Numbered from the stretch's first letter, positions 38,860 to 51,325 are shown. The stretch is DNA of 64,000 nucleotides from Impatiens glandulifera (GCF_907164915.1 NC_061862.1:29405151-29469150), one strand, 5' to 3'. Notes: generated by a model from the letters alone, not told the origin. Translations and numbers: made by a program.

Positions 38860-40170
38860 ATCTTGTGACATCACTTCTGCACTCAACCATTTCAACGGTA
38901 CCAACATCTTTTACCATCAATTTTAGCAAACCAACCATCTTAACAAATCACCAACCTCTTTACCTTCACTTCTTCGGTAAACAAACAAATTCATTCATAT
39001 ATTTAATCACTAATATTTTTTGTTCTCCAATGAACATCTCATTACTAGTTTTGTGACATCACTTCTAATATTTTGTACCTTAACCATCTCATATCATTAC
39101 CGCAACATTTTTATCCTCACTTTAACAAACCAACCACCAATCCAATCAATATCTCATCTCGTACCTCACTTTCACACTTCAATCAACCAACTATATCAAT
39201 CACACATTTAACCACCAATATTTTTTTTTCAATGGACAACTCTCATTACTAATATTGTGACATCACACACTTTCATACATCTCCCTTACCAAAACAACCA
39301 TTAAAATCCCAATTGACTTCTCCATCTCGTGATCTCACAATTTTAGACGTCTCTTATTCCTCGACAAATCAACCACTAATCACAATCGATCTATAATATT
39401 GTGACCTCACACTTCGGTAAATCAACATCTCATTCACATATATTTTAAACCATCAATCATAAGTGACTTATAATCTCGTGATCATACGATTCTTTATTAT
39501 CGGTCTCTTATCCATCAATAAACAATCACCAATCTCAATATTATTGGCATCTTATTCCTTGGAAAATCAGCCACTAATTCCATAGACCTTTCATCTCGTG
39601 ATCTCATACTTTCACATGCTTCTAATCCCTCGACAAACCAACTACCAATCACAATTTACATTTAATCTCGTGACTTTTTGTTACCGGTTTCTTATCCCTC
39701 GGCAAACTAACCATTAATTCCAATTGATCTCTCATCTCATGACCTCATTACTTTCACACGCCTCTTATCACTCGTCAAACTAACCACCAATCCTAATAAA
39801 CCTCTTCATCTTGTGACATCACATTTTCACACGTCTCTTATCCCTCATCAATCCAACCACCAATCCCAATCACACTTTCAAACGCTTTTTTTATCTCTCG
39901 ACAAACCAACCACCGACCAGAATCGACATTTTATCCCTCGGAAAACTAACCACCAATTCTAATGTTATTGGCCTCTTAGGCATTGGTAAACCAATTACCA
40001 ATCTCAATCTACCTCACATCTCATAACCTCACACTTTCATACTTACATGCCATTAATCTCTCAACAAACCACCACCAATCTCAATCGACTTCTAATCTTG
40101 TGACTATGTATATTTCTTTTATCCTTGATATATTCTTTTTATTTTCTTTGGAAGAATCAGGTCTCACATA
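38860..40170. repeat. Diverged 70-78 bp tandem repeat field
   Basis: Roughly 17 degenerate units built on the order CTCATCTCGTGACCTCACA, CTTTCACACGTCTCTTATCC, CTCGACAAACCAACCACC, AATCCCAATCGAC. The GTGACNTCAC phrase recurs near 39258, 39330, 39401, 39598, 39738, 39816 and 40025. Short open frames on the plus strand are products of the repeat. It lies at the 3' side of the Tat-type element and may be part of it or of the CACTA fragment. Confidence 0.75.
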
Positions 40171-40189
40171 GTTCTCCTGTTGTTTAAGG

Positions 40190-40680
40190 TGACATAGTTA
40201 CACAAAACTAGAGGTCGACTAGTCCATTCGAAGTTGAGGACTAGTTGAGGATTTCCAACGTAGTAATACAATACTAGAGGTTGATTTAATCCACTCCTAT
40301 CTAGGGATTAACTCTGGGGAATGACGTAGTTATACAATACTAGAGGTCGACTAGTCCACTCATAAATGGGGACTAACTACTATGAATTATGGAATAGCCA
40401 TATAACACTAAAGGTCGATTAGTCCATTCGAAGTTGATGACTAAATCTATTATAATCCTAGTAAAGCTAGATTGAGAGTCATCATAGTCCTGGTAAGGCT
40501 GGATTGAGAGGCATCATAATCCCCATAAAGCTGAATTGGGAGCTTTCATAATCCTGGTAAGGCTGGATTGGGAGCCGTAATAGTCCTAGTAGGGTTGAAT
40601 TGTAAGACATCATAGTCCTGGTAAGGCTAGATTGAGAGTCGTTATAATCCTAGTAAGGCTGGATTGGGAGGCATTATTTT
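40190..40680 (-). repeat. Tandem repeats 3' of the Tat-type integrase
   Basis: Two successive arrays: about four units of roughly 70 bp with ACTAGAGGTCGACTAGTCCA (40190-40445), then about eight units of 32-35 bp with CATAGTCCTGGTAAGGCTGG (40450-40675). They sit just downstream of the integrase end on minus, the place where Tat/Ogre-type gypsy elements often carry variable tandem repeats. Confidence 0.85.
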
Positions 40681-40719
40681 GTGCAAAACGATATTACACA
40701 TAATATCATTTTAGGGCGT

Positions 40720-43080
40720 CTAGATTGCTTGGAACAATAATTTTTCACCTTCAACCGTAGAAAGGTGAACGACACCTTCAGAGATAATTTTTTTAATGAG
40801 GAAGAGACCTTCCCATTGTGGTTGGAACTTTCCCCTAGGGTCTAATAGTTCTCGAGTTACCTTGAGCACCAAGTCGCCTTCTTTTAGGTTCTTGGGCTTG
40901 ACCTTTCTTTTAAAGGTATCGACCATTCATTTCTATTAAGCTTCGGTTTTGCACAATGCATCTAACCTATGGTCTTCCATCAACGTCAACTGGTCATATT
41001 GAGTTTTTACCTAGTCTTCTTCAATGACATGAAATTCCAAAAGGACTATTAATGTGGGGATTTTAATCTCAATAGGTCGTACGACATTCATATCGTATAC
41101 TAGAGAATAGGTAGTTTCGTTTGACGAAGCTCCAACAGTCGTACGATATCCCCATAAGGCGAATGACAACTTTTCATGTCAATACTTATATGTGTTGGTC
41201 ATCTTCTTGATGATCCTGATCACATTCTTGTTTACCGTTTCGACCGCGCTGTTAGTTTAGAGTCGATAGGGCGAAAATTTGTGATGTTCAATCTTGAATT
41301 CTTTGAGTAAGGATAAACATTTCCCTGAAAGTGTCTTTCATTATCTAAAATAAGGGCATGACGTACTTTGTATCTAGCGATGATGTTAACACAGATGTAC
41401 TTTGCCACTTTAGTAGATTTCAGAACCTTGTAGGATGTTATCTCGACCCATTTAAAAAAATAGTCGATGGCTACGAGTATGAACTCATGTCCATTTATCG
41501 CATGGGGATAGATTTTTCCAATGACATCAATGCCCCGTGTAGAAAATGGCCATGATAATGTCATACTATACATCAAAGATCCCGAAGTATGCTTTATATT
41601 ATCATAAATTTGACGTTATTGATAGTTTTTTACATAGATGACACATTCTTGCTCCATGTTTTATCAATAATATCCGAGATAGAGTATTTTTTTGGCGATG
41701 ACTACTCCATTCATCTACAGACCACATACTCCTACGTGTACTTCCTCTACGATCCGTCGCACTTTGGGACTATCGACGCAAAGCATGTTTTGACCATCAA
41801 AAGATTGTCGGTATAGCTTGTTAGCTATACAAGCATAGTTGGTGGAATACTGGTACAAGGCTCTTCATTCATTAACTCTGAAATGGGATGGATATTCTCC
41901 ATACATGATGCAATTTTGAAGAATATCGAACCATGGTTCGCTGGGCACTTGAACAGAGGCTACCACTCTTCTTTCGAAATTGGGCTTCTGTTTCTGTCGG
42001 ATTTTCAGAGATTTGACCTTAATTCCAATAGGGATTTAGGTCATAGCTGCTAGCGTCGTAAAGCATCGACAAAGTGATTTTGGCTTCTTGGCGCGTGTAC
42101 AAAAGACACGTGATCGAACTTGTCGATAAACCGGAGTATGCAAGTGTGATAGGGTTTATGATTTTACCCTCGTACTTGCCATGTTCCGTTGATCTAGGAT
42201 ATAACCAGGTTAGCGTAACCAACTACGTCTAGGTTGAGTGCTCCTCTTTTGTATGCGATTTTGAGACCTATGAGACATGCTTCATACTCAGCCTCATTGT
42301 TGGTTACAAAATACTCTAACTTAATAGAGATGAGATTGTATGTTCTCTTGGGATCAATCATGAGACTCCATCAAACCATAGCTTCCATGTGTATGAAGAG
42401 GTAGACATTATGGTGTCATCAGGAAAGTCGAGTTCAAAAGAAGGCTCGATCGTGATTGGTTGATCTTCTAAGAAGTCTACAAAAATGCTTCCTTTAACAA
42501 ATCTCTAAACCGTATATGTGATGTCGTATTCAAAAATCATCATCATCCATTTACGAGTCTAGGCAACATCAGCGTTTACTGAAATAGATAATGAATTGGA
42601 TTCAATCGGGATACCAACTTGATAGGGTGTGTTTGCATATAATGTCTCAGTCTTTTCGTGACCCATGCAAGTTCCCAACACACTTTCTCGGGTGTCGAAT
42701 AGTTTAATTTGTAATTAGTCATTCTCTTGCTGAGGTAGTAGACAGAGATTTTTTGCTTACTCTCGTTTTCTTGAGCCAACAAGTTGCCCATAACTGAATA
42801 TGTCACCGTGAGATAGAGAATTAAAGAAACACCGGGCCTTGATGGCATAAGGTGACCTTAAATAGTCTTTGATTTTGTCAAAAACTTGTTGACAAGTTTC
42901 ATCCCATTAGAATTTCTTATCCTTTTTCAGTAGCTTGAAAAGAGGATCACATGTGAGAGTTAGTTTGCTAATGAACCGACTAATTAACTGTTTTTACCGA
43001 GAAAGCCTCTGACTTCTCTCTCATTTCAGGGGTCATACTTGTTCAAAGTGACTGGCGGACTGTGAGCATGAAGAGAGAGA
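40720..43080 (-). pseudogene. Tat-type pol remains (RT end, RNase H, aRNH, integrase)
   Basis: On minus from 43080: RT thumb text VRGFLGKN, then the RT-linked RNase H ending YYLSKRMTNYKLNYSTPEK and RLRHYMQTHPIKLVSR (42848-42576). Next is an archaeal-type RNase H fragment with KLWFDGVS and NNEAEYEACLIGLKIAYKRG (42440-42230). Integrase core follows with RGIDVIGKIYPHAINGHEF and LVAIDYFFKWVE (41576-41232), then a C-terminal segment with KEGDLVLKVTRELLDPRGK and WEGLFLIKKI (40926-40720). Frame changes separate all pieces and several domains have internal stops, so no active protein could be made. Confidence 0.82.
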
Positions 43081-43299
43081 TAAAGATTTTACAAATGTAA
43101 TAAAATACAAATGCAAATGCACTGAAATAAAACCTAGAGAGGTGATTTAATTAGAACAAACATAGAGTTGTATATAAACATACTCGCAACGTTTGTTACA
43201 TACAAACTCTTTTATTGATATTTTACAAAAGAGTTTAAGGGAAAAAGTGTCTAACAGATTAAACGACTTTTAAGTTCATACACAGTCTGCTTCGATGTT

Positions 43300-44560
43300 A
43301 TCATCTTCCTTTACTTTAGTTCTCTGGGCTTTCTTATACTAGTTGTAAATAATTTCCAAATACTTTCTTTGCTTTGGCTGGACATTCATGTGGAAGGCCT
43401 TGTGTCATCTTCCGAGGTATTCTACATAGATCCTTCAGTCAATAGGTTTATCTACTATGACAACAACTTCAATGTATCTATAGTCGAATTGCCTAAAAAG
43501 GTATGGGTATTGTAGTAGGTGATCCATTCCAAACTCATGAGCATAATCATTGGCTTGTCATCCATCATGAAAGTCATCTTCCTGGTGGAATACCAAGGAA
43601 GAATGTCCCGGATTTCATCATCATCTTGCATTGGGAGTTCGGGCAAAACTTCCTTCATTCTTTGGTATTTGATGAAAGGGGATAAGATGCTGTTAGGAAA
43701 AACTGGCGGTAGGAGCTTGAGTTTGTCAAGCAACTAGATGTAGTGGATTAAGGGAACCCCTTTTACTCATAGTGGAAGATCCATGGGAGTTGTTCAAGCC
43801 CATGAGTGTTTCTACTAAGATAACACTAGAATGATCATTATTGCCCCTTCGTAGTTGATGCGCTACCTCAATGATTCTTGATTAGGTAGTGCTATGAAGA
43901 AATGAGCCAACAAGAGTGACATGTGGTCGTAAATGATCCCGATCTTCTAGGAATCTTCTCATCTTTTATTTCCATTTCGGCCCAAACCTGAAAATTGATG
44001 TGCATACCGGCAATGATAACATTGGAGGTTGTTTCTGAGTAGCGGTACTCCCCTTGTAGAAGCTTTCCGATAGACATCGAGTCTAAAAATGGTCTTAGAT
44101 GTAAAACATTTGTGTTATCTGTCAAGTTAGCCCGAAATTCTTCTATGGTTGGGCATATAGTCCTTTTACCGAGTAGGTAAACTCTTTGGTTAGGACTCCA
44201 CCTTTGCTGCATTTCCATCATGAAGTTGGTGTTTACTTTGAATTTTAGGAACCCCACGATGGGGTTGATGCCGTAATTTTCAAAGTGCCCTCGATTAGCA
44301 TGAAAGTGATCCACCCAATGGACCAACTCGATATCCGTCAGCATGGACATCGTTGATGACTGTGATAACATATGAGGGGAATATTGTTATTGTATCAACA
44401 AGAGCAAAATGCATATGAAAATAATATGAAATAGAGATAAACATCTCATATTTAGAGTGGCGTTGAGACCGTAAACTCGATAGTACCATTCCCTTTCGTG
44501 GAAATGGTGACTCTAGAGGAAAAGATGGTTGTTCTTTAGAAGAGACATTTTGCAATGATA
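43300..44560 (-). pseudogene. Tat-type Gag-like remains
   Basis: Broken frames on minus. 44371-43892 includes VHWVDHFHANRGHFENYGIN and RVYLLGKRTICPTIEEFRAN, the pattern of the plant-mobile-domain-like Gag start in Tat elements (a hydrophobic stretch, then CPTLEE). 43733-43455 continues with LPWYSTRKMTFMMDDKP. Function inferred only from element context and this weak motif. It has stops and frameshifts. Confidence 0.55.
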
Positions 44561-45121
44561 ATCAACTTTGACAAACATGTCGTTTGATTTTTATAAAAAC
44601 AAATATGCTTAGAGATGTTTATTATAGATGTATGCATGTATAATAAATAAATAAGGACGTATAAGTTGACTTTGTCGAAGCTCTATTGTTTAGGCATGTC
44701 AAACAACGGTTGGGTAAAGTAACCGGGTTTTGTGTGTTAAGGTTTCTATCGATGTTTGGGTTGGAATCTCTCTCCACCATCGCTAAGGTCGCATCCCAAG
44801 GGATGTATCAAAGCTGATAAGGGGGATCCACTTCGGGTTCCTAGTTTTTCCTCACACAACATCTCTCGGTCACATACCGATATGATCGGTCTAAAAGTAG
44901 TTTGTAGAAGTACAAAGTTTTGATCTGGTACTCTTTCACGTATGCTTGGGTGATGTACTAGTTTGTTTTCCGGCAATTATTAGGGTAGAGCCTAAGTACA
45001 AGGTAAAACCTAAATACATGTTGGGGTGATAGACCCCGTAAGGTGGACTATTATGAGGGTGGAATGATTTAAATAAAAATTTATAAATAGCCCGAAGTTT
45101 TTTATAAATCAAAATTCATTC

Positions 45122-45140
45122 CATCCCAACAAAGTCGCCA
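45122..45140 (-). other. Tat-type primer binding site (tRNA-Arg)
   Basis: On minus TGGCGACTTTGTTGGGATG, close to the TGGCGACTCTGCTGGGGA site used by Ogre/Tat elements. It follows the LTR end (TTTACA on minus, at 45148) by seven bases. Confidence 0.75.
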
Positions 45141-46029
45141 AGAAAGTTGTAAACCCCCAGGCATAGGCTCCCCTCTATATCTTAGCTCGTGTCGAGTGAC
45201 GCGTGACAATACAGGGGAATACATCGCGTGGTGGCTCGAGGTTCGATGCGTTTCAACCTTAGTTTGTGTGTCATGCATCTTTTAAAATGAAACATTTAGT
45301 TTTTAAAAGATTTTGATAATATCTGGAGCTTTAAAACTTAATTATATAAAAATAATTACCTTTTATCATAATTTTAATAATATGGGGGGCTAAATAATAA
45401 TTTAACTAGAACTCGATTTAAATTAATTAAACATAACTAATTTAAAAGATTATTTATTTGAAAATCAGAGTTGACAAGTGATTTTATGAAAATCAATAAA
45501 ATGATAAGTGTATAAATGTATTTATAGCAGAGCTTCTTTAAAGAGTTCAGATTTTGGTTACGCTCGGGAGACGGGTTCCGCGTTATGTCCTCCGCGCCCG
45601 TCAAATAATGGTTTTATTTTTCAAAGATTCTAGCTATTTTAAAGATTTATCTATAACATTTTATTCAATATTAGTAGTCCAAGGGTCCTAAACGGATAGG
45701 TTTAGATGGGGTAAGTAATTGTACAAAATTATTAAAAGGGGTATGTACTTGTTGCGCTGGTATCAAGTTAACAAAACCTGAAAATATGAGAGGAAGGTAT
45801 TACAATTTAAAAATAAATTCAAATGGGGTCTTAGCTGAAAATATTTGTTTTTGGGAGACATCCATGAAATATTTTATTTAATGACCTCAAAAACCATTTA
45901 AAAATGGAGCGAAGTTCCCAAAATTATAAAAATAATTTTGGATTTTGAAAAGTGGAACCAAACAGGCCTTTGGGTCAGAATCCTAGGGCTTGGGTCCATT
46001 TATATTGATATGGGCTTAGTCGAGCTCGG

Positions 46030-46600
46030 TCCCGGACTTGGGCTACTTGGTTAGGGTCCTAGGTCTTGGATCAAGAGAAGGCTCGGTCCTAGGTCTAGTA
46101 TTAGGGTTAAGTCTACCGGTCCTAGGTTAGAAACATTGGTCCTAGACTAAGATAGAGTTCGGTCCTAGGTTAGAAACATCGGTCCTAGGCTAAGATAGGG
46201 CTCAGTACTAGGTCTAAATTTAGGTTTACCGATCCTAGGTCAAGTTAAGGCTCGGTCCTAGGGTTAGAAACATCGGTCATAGGAGTAAGATGAGGGCTCG
46301 ATCCTAAGCTCAAAGACTCGGTCGGGTTCCTCGGTCGTAAGTTCAAAAAATTGGTCATAGCCTAAGGGGAGGACTCGGTCCTAAGTTAGGAAACTCGGTC
46401 CCTAGTCTCGGTCCTAGGCTAAGATTTCTCGGTCGGAATCTTCGGTCCCTACTCAAGAACACCGGTTCTAGACTCAAGAACATCGGTCATTGGTCTCAGA
46501 CCTAGACTCGATTTTATCGGTCGTGATCCTCGGTCCTGAACTAAGATCCTCGGTCCCTACTCTCGGTCCTAGGCTAAGAACTTCAATCCTTTTCCTGGGA
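46030..46600. repeat. Irregular CGGTCCTAGG repeat array
   Basis: More than twenty variants of CTCGGTCCTAGGCTAAGAT and ACATCGGTCCTAGG at 18-40 bp spacing inside the presumed LTR. CCTAGG is itself palindromic. Confidence 0.85.
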
Positions 46601-46947
46601 TCAAGAGGAACGAGGTGTTATTGTTTTGGTTAAAGTTAAATGTGCTATAACTTTTGATCTAGATCTTAGAATCAAGATCGGTAAATTGTAGTTAGTTCAT
46701 ATGATCATGAAGAACAAAAGCCTTAACATAAATCACGATGATTGGATCTTTACAAATATCAATTTTTAAAACCATTTCTAGGTAAAATTTTGGAATTTTT
46801 TAAATTAGGTCATTTCAAGGTCTGATTTTGTTCCATTAGCATTGAAATGATGAATATAGTTGAAAACAACCAAAACAAAGAACAACATTCAAACATTAAA
46901 ATAATTTTTGAAAATTGAATCAAAATCCAAAATTTTTTAAAAACAAA

Positions 46948-47270
46948 GTTTGATCAAACATGATCAAAACGATGTTACAATCATTGAGAATTCATCTCAA
47001 CATGTTTGCAAACATCTTTCACAACTAATTGAATAAAAAAAATCCAAATTAAACTCAAGAACACAAAATTTTAAGAAATCCAGTTTTAAGCTTAATTTTT
47101 CAATAACACGGTTTGATCAAACGTGATCAAAACAATGTTACAGTCATTGAAAATTCATTCCAACATGTTTACAAACATGTTTCACAACTAGTTGAATAAA
47201 AAAATCAGATTAAACTCAAGAACACAAGATTTTAAAAAAAATAGTTTTTCAAGCTTAATTTTTCAAAAAT
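46948..47270. repeat. 163-bp tandem duplication
   Basis: Two diverged copies start at 46948 and 47111, each opening GTTTGATCAAACNTGATCAA, which is a palindrome-like phrase, and continuing through TTCACAACTANTTGAATAAA. Confidence 0.8.
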
Positions 47271-48240
47271 TTTGATTCAGATTGATTTGATCTTATTTCT
47301 TCCAATAGAAAGTTCATACATGATATAGAGAATGATTCTAAGCAAAGAAATCATATGAAAAAGCACCAGAACAAGATTAAATCGATCAAACTTGAAAATT
47401 TTGAAAAAAATTCAAACTTTCAATTACAAATTGAAATACAGAGAGCTTTTAGATTCATACCAAGAGCTGGAGAACACTCATTGGATGTGTTGGAGGCTAT
47501 CTAGAAGCCTGAATCGAATATATGGTGGTCAGAGCAAGTATGCACATAAACTATTCTTGGCCAAAATCTTGAAACTTCAATTCTTGCTTTAATCTTGTAA
47601 TTGTTCGATGTTTGTTTGATGATTTGGTGTAGAAATCATTAAGACTATTTATTGTAGAGGTAGGTCGGTTGAGGAAGGGTAAAAGTTGAAATTGACCTCC
47701 AGCGAACTTATCCCTAATTTTTATCCATTCGTGGCGGCCTACGTTTAGGTTGAGGTGTCTAACCTGGGTATAGGGTTATTGTAGATAAGGATAAGACGAA
47801 CACGTTGGTGGAGAAATTAGATGATAAGGTGTAGAAATGACGAAGCTAGGGATTTTGGAAGAAACGCGACGACGATGATTGCGAATACGTCGAGCATCTA
47901 TTCTCGACGAGAAAGTCGACCGAAACGGCGTTGTTTCGGCTAACGGGATGTGGGGTTCCGTTGGGTTCCGTCCACGGTCAGCGTCTTTTATTAACGAGGT
48001 TAGTCCATTCCTTTAGTTGTTCTGGTGTGGGCAAGCGCGCGCGGCTTCGCTTCATTTGGCTGCGTGGCACGTTCATGTGCGTTGGATGATGCTTAGACGC
48101 TCATCTGATGGGTTAGGTTCTTGCTGCAAAATTAAAAATAATTTCTGCTACACTGGATTATCAGATTTAATTTTTATGAAAGAGTTATTTGAAATCGATT
48201 TTTAATCATTTTTCACATTTTTTCTTCACCAAAAATTTCA

Positions 48241-48927
48241 CGAAAATATTTCTATCAACATAATAAAAATTATGTTCATATTTTTATTTTTATATATTTT
48301 TTTTGGTAAAATTTTAGGGTATTTATTTAATTACTTTTAAGTAATAAATTACACATAATTCATGATTAAATCATAATTAAATATTTTTAACCTCTCCTTT
48401 GGTTTAATTTGGATAAAATAAAAATAATATGTTATCCTCAAATTAGTTTTGGATTTTTTTTTTAATATTTTTTTAATTATAGTTTAATTATCATAATAGT
48501 TAACCCTAAATTATGTTTTAATTCCTCTTTTAAGTTATTTTGAATATAAAAATTTAAAATATTATTTTAAATTATTAAAAATAATAATATTATTTTAAAA
48601 TTAAGGTAGGTCAAATTTTAATGCTTATATGATAATATATTTTGAAATTTAAAAACATTATATAAATTTATATAAAATTTAATAAAATAATATATATAAT
48701 TAAATTTAAAATTTAATTAAGAATATAATATATACAAAAATTAATTAGGTAAATGGACCGCAAATATTTGGGAGTTTGTAATTTTATATTCTATCTTCTT
48801 TCTTTGACTTATTAAAATATTTATTTTCTCTTTAATCATATAAATATATATTATTTTTAATTATTAATATTTACAAATAATAATATTATTAATTTTTTAT
48901 ATGAATATATATATATATATATTAAAA
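48241..48927. other. AT-rich, no gene seen
   Basis: Very AT-rich sequence between the presumed Tat LTR and the SINE at 48928. Nothing recognisable. Confidence 0.5.
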
Positions 48928-49072
48928 AATATGACCACAAAGGGTTAATTACATAGCTCGCAAACACACTTAACCATTTAACTAGACGCAAAACTTGTCA
49001 CATGACGGGCTCGAACCTAGGACCTCACAAGGAAGCTAAGGATAGCCACCTCTTTTCCTCGCTAGGTAGGGG

Positions 49073-49075
<3 letters not shown>
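48928..49075 (-). mobile_element. SINE-like element, family A, copy 2
   Basis: On minus CCTAGGTTCGAGCCCGTCAT (exact box B) followed by GTTAAATGGTTAAGTGTG and CGAGCTATGTAATTAACCC. The same order as copies at 36040 and 55785. A TA-repeat borders it at 49075. Confidence 0.72.

Positions 49076-49108
<33 letters not shown>
49075..49108. repeat. (TA)n microsatellite
   Basis: TA dinucleotide run next to a SINE boundary. Confidence 0.9.
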
Positions 49109-49114
<6 letters not shown>

Positions 49115-49205
49115 ATTAGTTTAGGGTATATAATTAGGGTAACATTTATGCATATTCCTTTTGGGAGGAAATTAAAAGAGAACTAGCATGAAACCCCACC
49201 GGCAC

Positions 49206-50195
49206 GACCAGTGGTAGGAAGACAAACGCTAATTCATAAAGAGGAATTCAGAAACGTGAGGATTAGACGAAACTACCTAGCTGCCAAGGTAAAAAATGTT
49301 AAAGACGGACTATGGAATTCTCTCCTTAGGCGAATATCAAAGGGGTAGCGCATTCTCGAACATATCAGCAACATTCAATTCAACGAAAGAATAGACGTAC
49401 ACCAATGTAAAGTCGAGGAAAACAAGAAGATGATATTCAACAAAGTGTGGAACACCATCCGGGAGAAGGAACAAACTGTAGATTAGGCTAAACTGTTTTA
49501 GTCATCAAAGGTTATCACGAGACACCAATTCATTATATGGCTTGCATTTCGGGAAAGGCTAAACACGAGAGATCGCATATATGGAGATCTCGGATACGAG
49601 TTGTCTGTTGTGTGAAAGGAACGAAGAAATAGGTGATCATCTTTTTGGGAACTGTTCATTTGCCTCAGAGCTTTGGAGAAAAATTGCAAAAAATATGGAG
49701 ATGACCAGATCCCCGTGGGATTGGAAAGAGATTAAGGAAGTGGTTGTGAAGAAAGCAAAAGGCATAAAATTTAAATCAAAGATATTCAAATATGGATTCG
49801 GCTCAACAGTTTACAACATTTGGCGGGAGAGAAACACGAGAGCTTTCTCGAGGAATCGGAGAAGCCTAGAGTAGACATGTGATGATATCGTAATTGATTG
49901 TAGCTCGAATATCCAGACATGGAGAAGAACACCGAAGAACGAACAAAATTAGAGCCTCTACGGAAACTGGAAAGTATCATATTAGGAAGTCACCAAAAAC
50001 GTTGATTTTTTAGCGAGATAAACGTTATTTGAACTTGTTTGTAATTTCGTTGGTTGTAATTCCGTTGTTTTTTTACTGTTTCAAACTAAAATTTTCTAGG
50101 CTTGTCTAGAAAAATACAATAACGCTTTGGTTTTTTCCCTTTTTTGGGATTTTTTTAATGAAATGACGTTAAGTTTTTTTTCAAAAAAAAAACTT
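49206..50195 (+). mobile_element. 5'-truncated LINE, same family as 4368-7908
   Basis: Starts abruptly with text matching minus 5336-5260 of the first LINE (AAGAGGAATTCAGAAACGTG against AAGAGGAATTCAGAAACATG). It runs through the zf-RVT region (49581-49874: DTSCLLCERNEEIGDHLFGN, ASELWRKIAKNMEM, VYNIWRERNTRAFSRNRR) and ends with the shared 3' segment and an A-rich tail near 50185. 5' truncation and poly(A) are usual for L1 insertion. It begins beside a family B SINE fragment (about 49170-49205). Confidence 0.88.
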
Positions 50196-51260
50196 CTCAT
50201 TATCATTAATCAGATGTTCTACAATATGTTAATGATAGACATTGATCTACTTGGTAATATCAATGAATTAAATGTTTAACAAATGTTGTGTCTACCATGT
50301 TACACTTTTGATACTCTTTGAGGTATGCCTATGACCATCTCGGATCGTAGAATATCGGCTCCTTGTTGGTTTTTGTTCGAGTACTCTTAAATTGGCATCA
50401 AATTGTTCTAGATAGATGGATCGAGCACACCTTCAAAACATTAATTTCAAGTCTTCACACATATTTCCTCCTCTAGATCAATTTGTATACCAATGACGAC
50501 AACAAAATTTATACTCTACATTTGATAATAATTCAACAACTGTTCTTATTAATCCAGAAAACAAATAATTCAGCAATTGTTCTTAAAAGTATGTGATAAA
50601 GTCTACAAGACAAACAAAATTACTTGTGAGCTTCTAGATGATAAGAACGTTGTAGATTTACTCTAAACCAATCTAAAAATGAACAAATAGAAAAACCCTA
50701 ATCTAAACCCTAAATCTAACATATCTCAATCTAAACCTAAATCAAACCAAACGACATTAACGAAGAATTTAAACCTAAATCAACCCAAACGACATTAACG
50801 AAGAATTTAAACCTAAATCGAACTAAAATCTAAATACCTGAATCGTTGATGGTCTGATGATGAATTTCTTGGAGATGGATCGAAGAAAGAGATGAACAAA
50901 GAAGAGGGAAATTGAAGAAGAAGATGTGTTGGAGAAGAGAGAGAACATGTTGAAGAAGATATGACGTGTTTGACATGCATAAATTAACTTAAAATATTTT
51001 ATTCCCATGTCAATTAAAATAGACGAAACAAATATTCGTTTGTGGAAAAATTTCAAATTGCAAAATGTTTGATAGTTCGAGCCTCAAATGGCTCAACTTA
51101 AAGTTTGAGTCTTAAATGACCAACTTAAAGTTCGAGCTCCATTTAATAAAAATAAAAACTCAAGTTCGAGCTCCAAATGGTATTGAGCCATAAAATAATA
51201 TATATGATATTATCACAATATTTATTGAGCCAAATTGTATTGAGCCATAAATAATATATG
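50196..51260. other. Intergenic; short tandem repeat and possible transposon remnant
   Basis: Contains 2.3 copies of a 38-bp unit (AAACCTAAATCAAACCAAAC plus GACATTAACGAAGAATTT) at about 50734-50825. Around 51060-51190 a phrase GTTCGAGC is repeated with CAAATGG. No gene supported; the open frame 50823-51056 on minus shows no family resemblance. Confidence 0.45.
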
Positions 51261-51325
51261 CGGTCCAAATATAATTCCAGTACCTCCATCGGACCGATGA
51301 AGGTGTTGGAATTATATTTGGACCG
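51261..51325. repeat. 65-bp near-perfect palindrome
   Basis: Centre at 51293. Of 32 arm pairs, 29 are Watson-Crick, two would be G-U in RNA and one mismatches. The outer 19 bases are perfect (CGGTCCAAATATAATTCCA). It could be a foldback element, a precursor-like hairpin, or the terminal part of a small transposon. Confidence 0.9.

Larger units (their letters stand above)
40690..45147 (-). mobile_element. Decayed Ty3/gypsy element, Tat lineage (internal region)
   Basis: Minus-strand internal part of a gypsy element. A primer site for tRNA-Arg lies at 45122-45140, followed by a Gag region (about 43300-44560), the end of RT with its RNase H (42576-43080), an additional RNase H (about 42230-42440, with NNEAEYEACLIGLK), integrase (41232-41576) and the integrase C-terminus (40720-40926). 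The second RNase H and the tRNA-Arg site are hallmarks of the Tat/Ogre group. Protease and most of RT are deleted near 43080-43300. Stops and frameshifts are frequent. No 3' LTR was found to the left. Confidence 0.82.
45148..48240 (-). repeat. Tat-type 5' LTR (right boundary uncertain)
   Basis: Starts TGTAAACCCCC on plus beside the primer site. Noncoding, about 3 kb as judged by the change to very AT-rich sequence near 48200. It contains a GGTCCTAGG-rich array (46030-46600) and a 163-bp tandem duplication (46948-47270). A single copy remains, so the exact outer end and target duplication are unknown. Confidence 0.55.

Noticed and set aside
39983..40171. Plus-strand frames in the 38.9-40.2 kb region
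   Set aside because: They follow the tandem repeat, rich in Ser, Thr, Asn and His, with no domain.
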